From positions 124,001-188,000 of the forward strand of contig NZ_SMUV01000070.1 of NCBI RefSeq assembly GCF_004358185.1: 64,000 nt of DNA, in the 5' to 3' direction. The notes beneath the pieces were generated by a model. The model ran no database searches, was not told the origin of the DNA, and saw only the letters and a program-made list of their open reading frames with translations. Position numbers and translations under genes: made by a program. This document shows positions 49,014 to 59,139 of this stretch, in pieces (positions within the stretch are counted from its first letter, which is position 1; every line of letters starts with the position of its first letter). This DNA is from Antarcticimicrobium luteum. Lineage in GTDB: Bacteria; Pseudomonadota; Alphaproteobacteria; Rhodobacterales; Rhodobacteraceae.

Positions 49014-50473
49014 CCGGTCTGCATTCGCCCGACGCCCCCGCGCCGGAGCTGTTCACCGATCCGGTCGCGGCGGTGGACCGGCTGGAACTGCTCTACGATC
49101 AGGCGGCGGATTTCCTTTGCACCCGCTTTGCCGAGGTGATGACGCGCGGTGCGCCCGGCGCCCGGATTCGGGCCTATTACCCGGAAATCCGCATCAGCAC
49201 CATGACGCACGCCCATGTGGACACGCGGCTCAGCTTTGGTCATTTGCCGGCGCCGGGCACCTATGCGGCGACGGTGACCCGGCCGGACCTGTTCCGAAAT
49301 TACCTGGTCCAGCAGATCGGGCTGTTGCTGGAAAACCATGGGGTGCCGGTGAGTGTCGGTCTGTCGGACACGCCGATGCCGGTGCATTTCGCGGTGGCCA
49401 ACGATGCCGCCATCGCGGTGCCGCAAGAGGGCGCGACCGACTTCATCCTGCGCGACGTGTTCGATGTGCCGGATCTGTCGACCACCAACGACGATATCGT
49501 CAACGGCACCTATTCCGCGCCGGATGGGGTCGGGCCGCTGGCGCCGTTCACCGCGCAGCGGGTGGATTATTCGCTGGCGCGGCTGGCCCATTACACCGCC
49601 ACCGACCCGGCGCATTTCCAGAACCACGTGCTGTTCACCAACTACCAGTTCTATGTGAGCGAGTTCGAGGGGTTCGCGCGCGCCCAGCTTGCCGATCCCG
49701 ACAGCGGCTATACCAGTTTCGTCAGCACCGGCGATGTCGAGATCACCGATCCGGCCACACCGATCCCGGCCGCGGGCAAGATCCCGCAGATGCCGGCCTT
49801 TCACCTCAAGCGCCCCGATGGCGGCGGCATCACGCTGGTCAATATCGGGGTGGGTCCGTCGAACGCCAAGACGGCCACCGACCATATCGCGGTGCTGCGC
49901 CCGCACGCCTGGATCATGGTCGGCCATTGCGCCGGGCTGAGGAACACTCAGGCTTTGGGCGATTTCGTGCTGGCCCATGCCTATCTGCGCGAGGACAAGG
50001 TGCTCGACGACGATCTGCCGGTCTGGGTGCCGATCCCGGCCCTGGCCGAGATCCAGGTGGCGCTGCAGGAGGCGGTGGCGGAGCTGACCGAGCTGGAGGG
50101 CTATGACCTCAAGCGGGTGATGCGCACCGGCACGGTGGCGACGCTGGATAACCGGAACTGGGAGTTGCGGGATCAGTCCGGCCCGGTGCAGCGGCTGAGC
50201 CAAAGCCGGGCGATCGGCCTGGATATGGAGAGCGGGACGATTGCCGCCAACGGATACCGGTTCCGGGTGCCCTATGGCACGCTGCTCTGTGTGTCGGACA
50301 AGCCGCTGCATGGCGAGTTGAAGCTTCCCGGCATGGCGTCGGACTTCTACAAGACGCAGGTGTCGCGCCATTTGAACATCGGAATCCGGGCGATGGAACG
50401 GCTGCGGACCATGCCGTTGGAGCGTCTGCACAGCCGGAAATTGCGGTCTTTCGACGAAACCCCTTTCCTGTAA
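49010..50473 (+). CDS. amn: AMP nucleosidase
   Basis: A 487-residue cytoplasmic enzyme that cleaves AMP to adenine and ribose 5-phosphate, matching Amn in length and in its nucleoside-phosphorylase-like core. GGGITLVNIGVGPSNAKTAT and WIMVGHCAGLRNTQ form the substrate site, and IGLDMESGTIAANGYRFRVP is the diagnostic C-terminal block. It begins at 49010 by an ATGA overlap with ade, which consumes its product adenine. The open frame upstream lies within ade and is not used. Confidence 0.94.
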   Translation: MTGLHSPDAPAPELFTDPVAAVDRLELLYDQAADFLCTRFAEVMTRGAPGARIRAYYPEIRISTMTHAHVDTRLSFGHLPAPGTYAATVTRPDLFRNYLVQQIGLLLENHGVPVSVGLSDTPMPVHFAVANDAAIAVPQEGATDFILRDVFDVPDLSTTNDDIVNGTYSAPDGVGPLAPFTAQRVDYSLARLAHYTATDPAHFQNHVLFTNYQFYVSEFEGFARAQLADPDSGYTSFVSTGDVEITDPATPIPAAGKIPQMPAFHLKRPDGGGITLVNIGVGPSNAKTATDHIAVLRPHAWIMVGHCAGLRNTQALGDFVLAHAYLREDKVLDDDLPVWVPIPALAEIQVALQEAVAELTELEGYDLKRVMRTGTVATLDNRNWELRDQSGPVQRLSQSRAIGLDMESGTIAANGYRFRVPYGTLLCVSDKPLHGELKLPGMASDFYKTQVSRHLNIGIRAMERLRTMPLERLHSRKLRSFDETPFL

Positions 50474-50601
50474 GGGCGAAAACAGGCAAGAATCCCCGAA
50501 ATTGGGGTTGACCCGCGCCACTATGCGTTGTGTTTGATCACAAGATAACGGTAAACTTACGCAATGAGGCCCAAGATCGGGCGGACGAAGGAGACAGAAT
50601 A

Positions 50602-50889
50602 ATGGCAAAACCGATGACCAAGACCCAGCTTGTCGCCGCACTGGCCGAGGAGATGGGCACCGACAAGAAAGCCGCTGGCACCGCACTGGATGCCATCACC
50701 GCGCTGATCACCCGCGAAGTGGCGGGCGGTGGTGCCGTGACCCTGCCGGGCGTCGGCAAGATCTATTGCCGCGAGCGCCCCGAGCGGATGGTGCGCAACC
50801 CTGCCACCGGCGAACAGTTCAAGAAAGAGGCCGACAAGGTGGTCAAGATGACCATCGCCAAGGCGCTGAAGGACAGCGTCAACGCCTGA
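50602..50889 (+). CDS. HU-family DNA-binding protein
   Basis: A 95-residue histone-like protein that bends and compacts DNA as a dimer. The dimer helices lie at about 5-40, and the DNA-binding arm carries ERPERMVRNPATGE (about 56-69, with the Pro that intercalates). The start MAKPMTK follows GAAGGAG at 50587-50593. It has its own promoter region downstream of amn and a terminator hairpin at 50917-50942. Confidence 0.92.
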   Translation: MAKPMTKTQLVAALAEEMGTDKKAAGTALDAITALITREVAGGGAVTLPGVGKIYCRERPERMVRNPATGEQFKKEADKVVKMTIAKALKDSVNA

Positions 50890-50916
50890 TCGGCCTGATC
50901 TGAGCGAATGGATGGA

Positions 50917-50942
50917 CAGGGTCGCCGGATCGGGCGGCCCTG
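50917..50942 (+). terminator. Terminator hairpin after the HU gene
   Basis: CAGGGTCGCC pairs with GGCGGCCCTG (one G-U) around a 6-base loop, 27 bases after the HU stop. A short pyrimidine run (CTCCGTTT) follows instead of a full T tract. Confidence 0.55.
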
Positions 50943-51016
50943 CTCCGTTTCGGGGGTGGTTGATTCACCGGCGCGCCTCCCCTACACGGCCCCGGCGCCT
51001 GTAGGAGCCTTGCCCT

Positions 51017-51904
51017 GTGAACCGGACCACGAAAATCGCTGTCGGAAGCCTGCTTGTCGGCGTGGTCGTTTTGGCGGTCAAGCTGCTGGCCTGGCGCATG
51101 ACGGGATCGGTCGCGCTGCTGTCGGACGCGCTGGAAAGCATCGTCAACGTGGCCACGGCGCTGGCGGCGCTGGCGGCGGTGCACTACGCCAGCCGTCCGG
51201 CGGATGCCAATCACCCCTATGGCCATCACAAGGCCGAACTGTTCAGCGCCGTGCTGGAGGGGGTGCTGATCGTGGTGGCCGCGCTGCTGATCCTGCACGA
51301 GGCCTGGAGCGCCTTTTTCGATCCGCGCCAGATCACCGCACCGCTGGCCGGTCTTTTGGTCAATGGCGCAGCGAGCGTGCTGAACGGGTTCTGGTGCTGG
51401 GTGCTGCTTACCCAGGGCCGCCGCCTGCGGTCGCCGGCGCTGGTTGCGGACGGCAAGCATTTGCGCACCGACGTGGTCTCTTCGGCGGGCGTGGCCATTG
51501 GCGTGCTGGTGGCGGTGGCGACCGGGCAGCCTTGGCTCGATCCGCTGATGGCGGTGCTGGTGGCGATCAACATCCTCTGGGCCGGCTGGGGCGTGATGCG
51601 GCACTCGGTCGCCGGCCTGATGGACGAGGCCCTGCCCGGCGAGGTGCTTGACGAGGTCCGCAAGGTGATCGCGCAGGAGGCCGCCGGGGCCTTTCAGGCG
51701 CATGATCTGCGCACCCGGCAGGCCGGCAGCGCCACATTCGTCGAGTTTCACCTGGTGGTGCCGGGCGAATCCACCGTGAACCAGGCGCATGAGGTCTGCG
51801 ACCGGGTCGAGGCGGCGCTGGAAAAGGTGCTGCCGGGCAGCGTGATCACGATCCATGTGGAGCCCGAGGACAAGGCCAAGCGCAGCGGAATCATGGTGCA
51901 TTAG
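51017..51904 (+). CDS. Cation diffusion facilitator (CDF) family metal exporter
   Basis: A 295-residue inner-membrane transporter with six helices and a cytosolic C-terminal domain. The metal site is marked by [11 protein letters not shown] (about 35-45) in helix 2 and DGKHLRTD (about 149-156) in helix 5, and HPYGHHKAE is the family loop. Zn(II), Fe(II) or Mn(II) export by proton antiport is usual. The start is GTG, preceded by TAGGAG. Confidence 0.9.
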   Translation: MNRTTKIAVGSLLVGVVVLAVKLLAWRMTGSVALLSDALESIVNVATALAALAAVHYASRPADANHPYGHHKAELFSAVLEGVLIVVAALLILHEAWSAFFDPRQITAPLAGLLVNGAASVLNGFWCWVLLTQGRRLRSPALVADGKHLRTDVVSSAGVAIGVLVAVATGQPWLDPLMAVLVAINILWAGWGVMRHSVAGLMDEALPGEVLDEVRKVIAQEAAGAFQAHDLRTRQAGSATFVEFHLVVPGESTVNQAHEVCDRVEAALEKVLPGSVITIHVEPEDKAKRSGIMVH

Positions 51905-52088
51905 GCACAGTTTCCGGACCGCCGCGCGGGGCCGCAGGCCCGGCGCCGCCTGGCCCCCTTCCGGCCCCCTTCCGGCCCGGCGGCCCGAAATTTCGGCGCC
52001 CGTATGCCGCAATCGAACACAGGCCCTTTGCAAGCCGGTGCGTTCGCCCTATGAGGGTCTCACATATTGCCGCAGGGGAAATCCGACA

Positions 52089-52763
52089 ATGCAGATGCTA
52101 GGCACGTTCATCAAACCGATGCATCGTGAGGGGGTCCGGTTTGTCGCCATCTTCGCCGCCATCACCGTCGGACTGTTCCTGATTTCCGATTTTCTCGGCT
52201 GGATCGGCGCCGGCCTGACGGTCTGGTGCTATTACTTCTTCCGCGATCCCGAACGGGTGACGCCGACGCGCGAGGGGCTGATCGTCAGCCCCGCCGACGG
52301 CATCGTGTCGCTGATCGAACCGGCGGTGCCGCCGGCCGAACTGGGCCTGCCCGATCAGCCCCTGACCCGTGTCAGCGTGTTCATGAACGTCTTCAACTGC
52401 CATGTGAACCGCGTTCCGGTCTCGGGCGAGATCACCGCCATCGCCTACCGCCCGGGCAAGTTCCTGAACGCCTCGCTGGACAAGGCGAGCGTCGACAACG
52501 AACGCAACAGCCTGGCGATCCGGATGCAGGACGGCCGGTCCATCGCGGTGGTGCAGATCGCGGGCCTGGTCGCCCGCCGCATCGTCTGCTTTACCGAGAT
52601 CGGGGCGCAGATGACGACCGGCGAGCGGTTCGGCCTGATCCGCTTTGGCTCGCGGCTGGATGTCTATCTGCCCGAGGGGGTCGAGCCGCTGGTGCAGATC
52701 GGACAGACCATGATCGCCGGCGAAACCGTGCTGGCCGATTTGCATCTGACCGGCCGGGCGTAG
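52089..52763 (+). CDS. psd: Phosphatidylserine decarboxylase proenzyme (short type)
   Basis: A 224-residue pyruvoyl-dependent enzyme making phosphatidylethanolamine from phosphatidylserine at the membrane. Autocleavage would occur between G187 and S188 (RFGSR), creating the pyruvoyl group. NCHVNRVPV (103-111) is the conserved histidine block. Length fits the short Psd subfamily. The next gene encodes the enzyme that makes its substrate, only 12 bases on. Confidence 0.95.
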   Translation: MQMLGTFIKPMHREGVRFVAIFAAITVGLFLISDFLGWIGAGLTVWCYYFFRDPERVTPTREGLIVSPADGIVSLIEPAVPPAELGLPDQPLTRVSVFMNVFNCHVNRVPVSGEITAIAYRPGKFLNASLDKASVDNERNSLAIRMQDGRSIAVVQIAGLVARRIVCFTEIGAQMTTGERFGLIRFGSRLDVYLPEGVEPLVQIGQTMIAGETVLADLHLTGRA

Positions 52764-52775
52764 ATAACCGGACCT

Positions 52776-53528
52776 ATGACAGAAGCCCCTGACAAGACCC
52801 GGTCGGACATCGGACTGATCCAGCTGTTGCCGAACATGCTGACGGTGGCGGCGATCTGCGCCGGCCTGTCGGCGATCCGCTTCGGGGTGCATGGCGACTA
52901 TTCCCTGGCGGTGCGGCTGATCCTGGTGGCCGGGGTGCTTGACGGGCTGGACGGGCGGCTGGCGCGGCTGCTGCGCAGCGACAGCAAGATGGGCGCCGAG
53001 CTGGATTCGCTGGCCGATTTCCTGAATTTCGGCATCGTCCCGCCGCTGGTGCTGTATTTCTGGGCCCTGCAGGACATGCGCAACGCCGCCTGGCTGGCGG
53101 TGCTGATCTATGCGGTCTGCTGCGTGATGCGTCTGGCGCGGTTCAACGTGTCGGCCAAGTCCGAGGACCGCGAAGGCGAAACCGCATATTTCACCGGCAT
53201 TCCGTCGCCCGCGGGCGCGCTTCTGGTGCTGATGCCGATGATCGTCTCTTTCGCCTTTCCGGCCGCCCCTTTGCTGCCCGACGCGGCGCTGTGCATCTAT
53301 ATCGTTCTGGTCGGGCTTCTGCTGATCAGCCGCATTCCCACCTGGTCTTTCAAGACCACCAAGATTTCACGCGAGAATGTCAAATTCTTTCTCGTGGGCT
53401 TTGCCCTCGTGGCGGCAGGAGTCCTCACCTATGCCTGGACCACGCTGGTGGTTCTGTGCCTGGCCTATGTGGGCGTGATCCTGTGGGCTCTGATCGTGAA
53501 GAGATTCCCGAAGAAAAACGAAGAGTGA
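52776..53528 (+). CDS. pssA: CDP-diacylglycerol--serine O-phosphatidyltransferase
   Basis: A 250-residue membrane enzyme that makes phosphatidylserine from CDP-diacylglycerol and serine. The CDP-alcohol phosphotransferase signature is complete: D59, G60, A63, R64, G73, D77 and D81. About eight hydrophobic segments follow, as in type II PssA. It lies between psd and the methyltransferase gene with gaps of 12 and 4 bases, so the three are one operon. Confidence 0.95.
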   Translation: MTEAPDKTRSDIGLIQLLPNMLTVAAICAGLSAIRFGVHGDYSLAVRLILVAGVLDGLDGRLARLLRSDSKMGAELDSLADFLNFGIVPPLVLYFWALQDMRNAAWLAVLIYAVCCVMRLARFNVSAKSEDREGETAYFTGIPSPAGALLVLMPMIVSFAFPAAPLLPDAALCIYIVLVGLLLISRIPTWSFKTTKISRENVKFFLVGFALVAAGVLTYAWTTLVVLCLAYVGVILWALIVKRFPKKNEE

Positions 53529-53532
53529 TCCG

Positions 53533-54153
53533 TTGGATATCAAAGCTGTTCAAAACTCCTATGCGCGCTGGGCGCCGGTCTATGACAAGACATTCGGAGC
53601 GATCACCAACGACGGTCGCCGGCGGACGGTAGAATACATCAATTCCAATTCCGGCCATGTGCTGGAGGTGGGCGTGGGAACCGGCCTGTCGCTGGGCCAC
53701 TACCAGCCCGGGATGAAGGTGACGGGAATCGATTTCAGCGATCAGATGCTGGAAAAGGCCCGCAACAGGGTGCAGGAGATGGGGCTGCGCCAGATGATCG
53801 AGCTGCGCCAGATGGATGCGCGCGAGCTGGATTTTCCCGACGCCAGTTTCGACACGGTGGCGGCGATGCATGTGCTGTCGGTCGTCCCCGAGCCCGAGCG
53901 CGTGATGTCGGAGATTGCCCGTGTGTGCAAACCCGGAGGCAGGGTGGTGATCACCAACCATTTCAAGCGCACCCGCGGGCCGCTGGCAGCGCTGGAACGG
54001 GTGTCGGCGCCCTTTGCCAACGTTCTGGGCTGGCATTCCGATTTCGCGATCGAAAGGGTTCTCGGCGAGCCCTCCCTCACGGTGGAAGAGCAAAGGCCGT
54101 TGCCGCCGCTGGGAATGATGACCTTTCTGATGCTGCGCAAGACCGGGGGGTAA
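53533..54153 (+). CDS. pmtA: Phosphatidylethanolamine N-methyltransferase PmtA
   Basis: A 206-residue class I methyltransferase of the Rhodobacter PmtA type, which methylates phosphatidylethanolamine three times to phosphatidylcholine using SAM. Motif I is VLEVGVGTGLSL (43-54), and VVITNHFKRT is the substrate-side loop of the family. The apparent start is TTG at 53533, 4 bases after the pssA stop, which may keep its level low relative to its neighbours. It completes a PS-PE-PC pathway in three adjacent genes. Confidence 0.92.
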   Translation: MDIKAVQNSYARWAPVYDKTFGAITNDGRRRTVEYINSNSGHVLEVGVGTGLSLGHYQPGMKVTGIDFSDQMLEKARNRVQEMGLRQMIELRQMDARELDFPDASFDTVAAMHVLSVVPEPERVMSEIARVCKPGGRVVITNHFKRTRGPLAALERVSAPFANVLGWHSDFAIERVLGEPSLTVEEQRPLPPLGMMTFLMLRKTGG

Positions 54154-54231
54154 GAGCCGCCCGGCCTTGCCTTCCCGCCGCGCGCCGACTAGCCCTTTGC
54201 AGGGCAGATGAGGCCGCAGGAGGACACCCCC

Positions 54232-55131
54232 TTGGATATCCGCGCAATCGTCATGGGGCTGGCGTTCGCCTTCATGTGGTCCTCGGCCTTTACCTCGGCG
54301 CGGATCATCGTGGCCGAGGCCTCGCCGCTGTTTTCGCTGGCGCTGCGGTTCCTGATATCGGGGCTGCTGGGCGTGCTGATCGCGCGCGCCATGGGCCAGA
54401 GCTGGCGGCTCAGCCGCAGCCAGTGGTACGCCACGATCCTGTTCGGCGTCTGTCAGAATGCGCTCTATCTCGGGCTCAACTTCGTCGCCATGCAGACGGT
54501 CGAGGCCGGGCTGGCGGCGATCATCGCCTCGTCCATGCCGCTGCTGGTGGCACTGGCCTCATGGCTACTGCTGGGCGAAAGACTGCGGCCGCTCGGCGTG
54601 CTGGGGCTGGCCGCCGGCTTTGCCGGGGTGGGACTGATCATGGGCACAAGGATCGGTGCAGGGGTGGACCTTTTCGGTGTTGTCCTCTGCGGCATCGGGG
54701 CGCTGGCGCTGGCCTTTGCCACGCTGGCGGTGCGCGGGGCCACGGCGGGGGGCAATTTCATGATGATCGTCGGGTTGCAGATGCTGGTGGGTGCCGCGAT
54801 CCTGTTTGTCGCCGCCCCGCTGACCGAGACCATTCACGTCACGCCCAGCTGGCGGCTGGCGGCCGCCTTTGCCTATACCACGCTGGTGCCGGGGCTGGCG
54901 GCGACCTATGTCTGGGTTCTGCTGCTGCACCGGATCGGGGCGACCCGGGCGGCGACCTTTCACTTTCTGAACCCGGTTTTCGGCGTGGCGATCGCCGCCC
55001 TGCTGCTGGGCGAAAAGCTGGGACCGCTCGACATCACCGGCGTGCTGATCGTCACCGTCGGTATCCTTGCGGTGCAACTGTCGCGCCAGCCCGCCCCTGT
55101 CGCCGTGGCGGCGAGTTCTTCGGGCCGCTGA
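54232..55131 (+). CDS. DMT superfamily (EamA-type) membrane transporter
   Basis: A 299-residue inner-membrane protein with ten predicted helices in two EamA repeats, typical of drug/metabolite exporters. The TTG at 54232 is favoured because GGAGG ends 8 bases before it, whereas the upstream ATG at 54208 lies before that ribosome site. The substrate is unknown; amino-acid or metabolite efflux is common in the family. Confidence 0.85.
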   Translation: MDIRAIVMGLAFAFMWSSAFTSARIIVAEASPLFSLALRFLISGLLGVLIARAMGQSWRLSRSQWYATILFGVCQNALYLGLNFVAMQTVEAGLAAIIASSMPLLVALASWLLLGERLRPLGVLGLAAGFAGVGLIMGTRIGAGVDLFGVVLCGIGALALAFATLAVRGATAGGNFMMIVGLQMLVGAAILFVAAPLTETIHVTPSWRLAAAFAYTTLVPGLAATYVWVLLLHRIGATRAATFHFLNPVFGVAIAALLLGEKLGPLDITGVLIVTVGILAVQLSRQPAPVAVAASSSGR

Positions 55132-55239
55132 CGGGCCGGACCGAGCGGGGACACACGGCTGCGCGATAAGGTGAAATAAACCTTTGCTTTCCGTCCGAAC
55201 GCCCCATTTAGTGCCGCAGAACCGCGCAGGAGGCCGATC

Positions 55240-55683
55240 ATGACCCGATACCGCAAGGACCCCGATGCCATCGCGGCGCTGTCGCCTGAGGAATACTACG
55301 TCACCCAGGAGGCCGGCACAGAACGGCCCGGCACCGGTAAGTTGTTGCACAACAAGGCGCCGGGGATCTACGTCGACATCGTCTCGGGAGAGCCGCTGTT
55401 CGCCTCATCCGACAAATACGAGTCGGGCTGCGGATGGCCCAGCTTCACCAGGCCGATCGAACCGGCGCATGTGGCCGAGCTTGAGGACCGCTCGCTCGGC
55501 ATGGTCCGGGTCGAGGTGCGCTCGGCCCATGGCGACAGCCATCTGGGCCATGTGTTTCCCGACGGGCCGCGCGACCGCAGCGGGCTGCGCTATTGCATCA
55601 ACTCGGCCTCGCTGCGCTTTGTGCATCGCGACGATATGGAGGCCGAGGGCTATGGCGATTATCTGGACCAGGTGGAGGGCTGA
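55240..55683 (+). CDS. msrB: Peptide-methionine (R)-S-oxide reductase MsrB
   Basis: A 147-residue enzyme repairing the R isomer of methionine sulfoxide. The catalytic cysteine is C119 in [11 protein letters not shown] and the resolving cysteine C64 in SGCGWPSF. The two zinc-binding CxxC pairs found in many MsrB proteins are missing, so this is the zinc-free form. The gene starts after AGGAGG and is followed 3 bases later by msrA. Confidence 0.95.
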   Translation: MTRYRKDPDAIAALSPEEYYVTQEAGTERPGTGKLLHNKAPGIYVDIVSGEPLFASSDKYESGCGWPSFTRPIEPAHVAELEDRSLGMVRVEVRSAHGDSHLGHVFPDGPRDRSGLRYCINSASLRFVHRDDMEAEGYGDYLDQVEG

Positions 55684-55686
55684 ACG

Positions 55687-56202
55687 ATGACCGCGACCGA
55701 ACGCGCCGTGCTGGCGGGCGGCTGTTTCTGGGGCATGCAGGATCTGATCCGCAGGAGGTCCGGTGTGGTGAAGACCCGCGTCGGCTATACCGGCGGCGAC
55801 GTGCCCAACGCGACCTATCGCAACCACGGCACCCATGCGGAGGGGATCGAGATAATCTTCGATCCCTCGGTGATCTCCTACCGCGAGCTGCTGGAGCTGT
55901 TCTTCCAGATCCACGATCCCACCACGGTAAACCGGCAGGGCAACGACATCGGGCTCAGCTATCGCTCGGCGATCTACTATTCCGACGAGGCCCAGAAGCA
56001 GATCGCGCTCGACACCATCGCCGATGTGGAGGCCTCCGGCCTCTGGCCCGGCAAGGTGGTGACCGAGGTGGAGCCGGTGGGCGATTTCTGGCAGGCCGAG
56101 GAAGAGCATCAGGATTACCTGGAGAAACATCCCCGCGGCTATACCTGCCACTTTCCGCGCCCCGGCTGGGTCCTGCCGAAACGCGGCCAGGCGGCGGAAT
56201 AG
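55687..56202 (+). CDS. msrA: Peptide-methionine (S)-S-oxide reductase MsrA
   Basis: A 171-residue enzyme that repairs the S isomer of methionine sulfoxide. The catalytic C13 lies in GCFWG, GYTGG follows near residue 35, and C154 near the C-terminus may resolve the disulfide. It is coupled to msrB (3-base gap), so both isomers are repaired from one transcript. It ends 3 bases from the stop of the convergent mtaB. Confidence 0.95.
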   Translation: MTATERAVLAGGCFWGMQDLIRRRSGVVKTRVGYTGGDVPNATYRNHGTHAEGIEIIFDPSVISYRELLELFFQIHDPTTVNRQGNDIGLSYRSAIYYSDEAQKQIALDTIADVEASGLWPGKVVTEVEPVGDFWQAEEEHQDYLEKHPRGYTCHFPRPGWVLPKRGQAAE

Positions 56203-56205
56203 ACC

Positions 56206-57468
56206 CTAGACTTCGGCGGTCAGGCGGGTCTCCGTGTGGCCGGTGACGCGGGCCACGACGATCTGGCCCTCGGGCTGGGGCGCGGCGAAATCCACCTCGG
56301 TGAAATGTTCGGTCCGGCCCATCTGGGGGCTTTCCATCAGCACGCGGTGAGTCGTTCCGATCTGCGCGGCGAGGTGGCGGGCGACCTGGGCGTCGCCGGC
56401 CTCGCGCAGGCGGGCGGCGCGGGCCTTGGCGACGGTGCCGCTCACCTGATTGGGGATCTTCGCCGCCGGGGTGCCTTCGCGTTTGGAATAGGGGAAGACG
56501 TGCAGCCAGGTCAGGTCGCAGTCGGTCACCAGTTTCAGCGAGTTCTCGAAATGCGCCTGCGTTTCGGTCGGGAACCCCGCGATAATGTCGGCGCCGAAGG
56601 TGATGCCGGGGCGCAGGCGCCGGGCCTCTTCGCAGAAGCGGATCGCGTCGTCGCGCAGATGTCGCCGCTTCATCCGTTTCAGGATCAGGTCGTCACCATG
56701 CTGGAGCGACAGGTGCAGATGCGGCATCAGACGCGGCTCGGTGGCGATGGCGCGCATCAGGTTGTCGTCGGCCTCGATCGAATCGATGGAGGAGATGCGC
56801 AGGCGCGGCAGATCCGGCACCAGCCGCAGGATCCGCATCACCAGATCGCCCAGGCGCGGCTCGCCCGGCAGGTCGGCACCCCATGAGGTGAGGTCGACAC
56901 CGGTCAGCACCACCTCGTTATAGCCGCGATCCACCAGCCGCTTGATCTGATCCACCACCACGCCGGCGGGGACCGAGCGGGAATTGCCGCGCCCGTAGGG
57001 GATGATGCAGAAGGTGCAGCGGTGATCGCAGCCGTTCTGCACCTGGACATAGGCGCGCGAGCGGGTGCCGAAACCGTCGATCAGGTGGCCGGCGGTCTCG
57101 GTCACGCTCATGATGTCGTCGACCATCACCCGCTCGGTCTCGCCGATGAAATCGGGGCCCAGGCGCGCCCAGGTCTCGGGCCGCATCTTCTCAGTGTTGC
57201 CGATGACGCGATCCACCTCGGCCATGGCGGCAAAGGTTTCCGGCTCGGTCTGGGCGGCGCAGCCGGTGACGATGATGCGCGCCTGCGGGTTGTCGCGGCG
57301 CAACTTGCGGATCTCCTGCCGGGCCTTGCGCACCGCCTCGGCGGTCACCGCGCAGGTATTGACCACCACCGCGTCGGTAAGGCCGGCCTCGGCCGCCAGC
57401 TCCTTCATCGCCTCGGTCTCATAGGTGTTGAGGCGGCAGCCCAGCGTGGTGAACTTGGGCGCGCTCAT
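56206..57468 (-). CDS. mtaB: tRNA t6A37 methylthiotransferase MtaB
   Basis: A 420-residue radical-SAM enzyme that adds a methylthio group to N6-threonylcarbamoyladenosine at position 37 of tRNAs reading ANN codons. The N-terminal cluster cysteines are C11, C39 and C70; the radical-SAM cluster is C147, C151 and C154 (CDHRCTFC); a TRAM-like domain closes the protein. The start at 57468 overlaps the dapF stop by 4 bases (ATGA). The frame is open far upstream, but only as the shadow of dapF. Confidence 0.93.
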   Translation of the reverse strand: MSAPKFTTLGCRLNTYETEAMKELAAEAGLTDAVVVNTCAVTAEAVRKARQEIRKLRRDNPQARIIVTGCAAQTEPETFAAMAEVDRVIGNTEKMRPETWARLGPDFIGETERVMVDDIMSVTETAGHLIDGFGTRSRAYVQVQNGCDHRCTFCIIPYGRGNSRSVPAGVVVDQIKRLVDRGYNEVVLTGVDLTSWGADLPGEPRLGDLVMRILRLVPDLPRLRISSIDSIEADDNLMRAIATEPRLMPHLHLSLQHGDDLILKRMKRRHLRDDAIRFCEEARRLRPGITFGADIIAGFPTETQAHFENSLKLVTDCDLTWLHVFPYSKREGTPAAKIPNQVSGTVAKARAARLREAGDAQVARHLAAQIGTTHRVLMESPQMGRTEHFTEVDFAAPQPEGQIVVARVTGHTETRLTAEV

Positions 57469-58304
57469 TCCGCCGAATCCAGGAAATCGCGGGTCAGCGT
57501 GCCGCTGAACACATGCATGGTCGGTCCGGTCATCCAGACCCCGTCCTCGCGCCAATCGACCTGCAGCGTGCCGCCGTCCAGCTCGATGGTCACCTTGCGC
57601 CCGGTCAGCCCGCGCCGGGCGGCGGCCACGGCTGTGGCGCAGGAGGACGAACCGGAGGCCAGCGTCACGCCCACCCCACGCTCCCACACCCGCATGCGCA
57701 GGCGGTCGGGGCCGATTACGCTCGCGAACTGCACATTGGTCCGCTGGGGGTAGAGCGGGTGATGCTCGATCTCCGCCCCGCGCGCCTCAAGGTCCACCGC
57801 CTCGGCGTCGTCGACGAAGAAGGTGCAATGCGGGTTGCCCATGCCGGTGGCTGTGGGGGCGCCGTCGATCGGCAGCTCCAGCGTGTCCATTTCCCGCGCC
57901 AGCGGGATCTCGGCCCAGTCGAGTTGCGGCTGACCCATGTTGACCGAGGTGAGCCCGTTCCCTGCGTCCCGCGCGTAAAGCGTGCCGCGTTTGGTGGTGA
58001 GGGTAAGCTCTGCCTTGCCGCTCTTTGCCATCAGGTGGCGGGCGATGCAGCGGGTGGCGTTGCCGCAGGCGGCCGAGGTGGAGCCGTCGGCGTTGTAGAA
58101 GATCAGATGCGCGTCCGCCTCGCCCCTGCCGGGCTCGATCACCGCGAGCTGGTCGAACCCCACGCCGAAATGCCGGTGCGCAATCGCTGTGACCAGAGGG
58201 GCGGGCAGCGCAGCCGCATGCGCGCGCGCATCGACAATGACGAAGTCATTGCCCAGCCCGTGCATTTTCATGAAGGGCAATCCGATATCCGCGCGCCTTT
58301 GCAT
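57465..58304 (-). CDS. dapF: Diaminopimelate epimerase
   Basis: A 279-residue cofactor-free epimerase converting LL- to meso-diaminopimelate for lysine and peptidoglycan. The two catalytic cysteines are C80 in ACGNATRC and C222 in SGSSSCATA, and [11 protein letters not shown] opens the fold. The start is uncertain: 58304 gives the usual family length, but no strong ribosome site is visible, and 58313 or 58271 are alternatives. It is translationally coupled to mtaB downstream. Confidence 0.93.
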   Translation of the reverse strand: MQRRADIGLPFMKMHGLGNDFVIVDARAHAAALPAPLVTAIAHRHFGVGFDQLAVIEPGRGEADAHLIFYNADGSTSAACGNATRCIARHLMAKSGKAELTLTTKRGTLYARDAGNGLTSVNMGQPQLDWAEIPLAREMDTLELPIDGAPTATGMGNPHCTFFVDDAEAVDLEARGAEIEHHPLYPQRTNVQFASVIGPDRLRMRVWERGVGVTLASGSSSCATAVAAARRGLTGRKVTIELDGGTLQVDWREDGVWMTGPTMHVFSGTLTRDFLDSAE

Positions 58305-58531
58305 GGCGGGCATATAGCGATGCGCAGGCGGGGAATCCAGAGAATCCCGACCGACGGGCATATTCTGCACGATTCGGGCTTGACCCCCCCGCGCGGCTTT
58401 TCTAGGTAGGCCGCCAACCGGATGCAGGGGATATGAATTTCCCGTGCCGGGGTGCGATTTAGGCGTTGATCCTTCCGGGTCATCTGGCATAGAGAGCATC
58501 ACGGCAACGGGTAGCCCCGGCGCCGGAGAGT

Positions 58532-58607
58532 GGGCCGTTAGCTCAGTTGGTAGAGCAACTGACTTTTAATCAGTGGGTCGCAGGTTCGAATCCTGCACGG
58601 CTCACCA
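58532..58607 (+). tRNA. tRNA-Lys (anticodon TTT)
   Basis: A 76-base cloverleaf including an encoded CCA. The acceptor GGGCCGT pairs with ACGGCTC (one G-U), the D arm is GCTCAGTTGGTAGAGC, the anticodon stem ACTGA/TCAGT holds CTTTTAA with anticodon TTT, and the T arm has GGTTCGAATCC. It is divergent from dapF. Confidence 0.97.
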
Positions 58608-59139
58608 CTCTTTCAGACAGATTTGAATGCCATCTGCGGGGCGGGCGCATGCCCTGCGCCGGGGTGTCCTGCGTCGCCCTTTGATCCGGCGCGGACTGAA
58701 ACCCCGGTGCGGGTTTTTCTCGCTGGGACAAGAATTTCTTGGCCTCTGCGGATGGCGCCGGGTCCGCTGCGGAGCGGTGTCGCAGGTCGGAGGTGCCGGG
58801 ATCAAATCATCCGGCGCCGGCGCGATCCGGGCCACCCCTCCGGGCGCGCGCCGATGAAACAAGTATTACTTGCCAATGACCTGCGTTTCTTGGTTTCTCG
58901 ACCGCGGTGCCGGCGGCACCATCGCCCCGGACAGGATCGGGGCGAGGAAAAGGCTGCATGCGCGCTATGGATAGACCCTGCGGCACCGGGCGGCGCGCCC
59001 GGCGGACCCAGGGGGGGCTTCCCCCTCTGGCGGTTGGCGATTTGGGCGTTATCCTGACGCCATCGACGCCGCCCGCCCGGCTGGCGCGCGGTCGAACGTC
59101 ACGCAGTCACCCGTCACCTCGAACACGAAGGAACCCTAA
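58608..59139. other. Intergenic region before the thiamine-diphosphate enzyme operon
   Basis: About 530 bases without a supported gene. It contains a 13-base palindrome CAAGTA-T-TACTTG at 58860-58872 in a locally AT-rich patch, a candidate operator or promoter core, and a hairpin-prone GGGGGGGCTTCCCCC near 59010-59025. No riboswitch class is recognised. The expected regulator gene is not within the window. Confidence 0.5.
58860..58872. promoter_or_regulatory. Palindrome, candidate operator
   Basis: CAAGTA and TACTTG form a perfect 6+6 inverted repeat around one base, in an AT-rich patch otherwise rare here. It lies about 270 bases before the first gene of the second hydantoinase operon. Function is a guess. 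Confidence 0.3.

Noticed and set aside
51952..51996. Two tandem copies of GGCCCCCTTCC and a CCGAAATTTCGG palindrome before psd
   Set aside because: Too short and simple to call a functional repeat; recorded only as local sequence texture.
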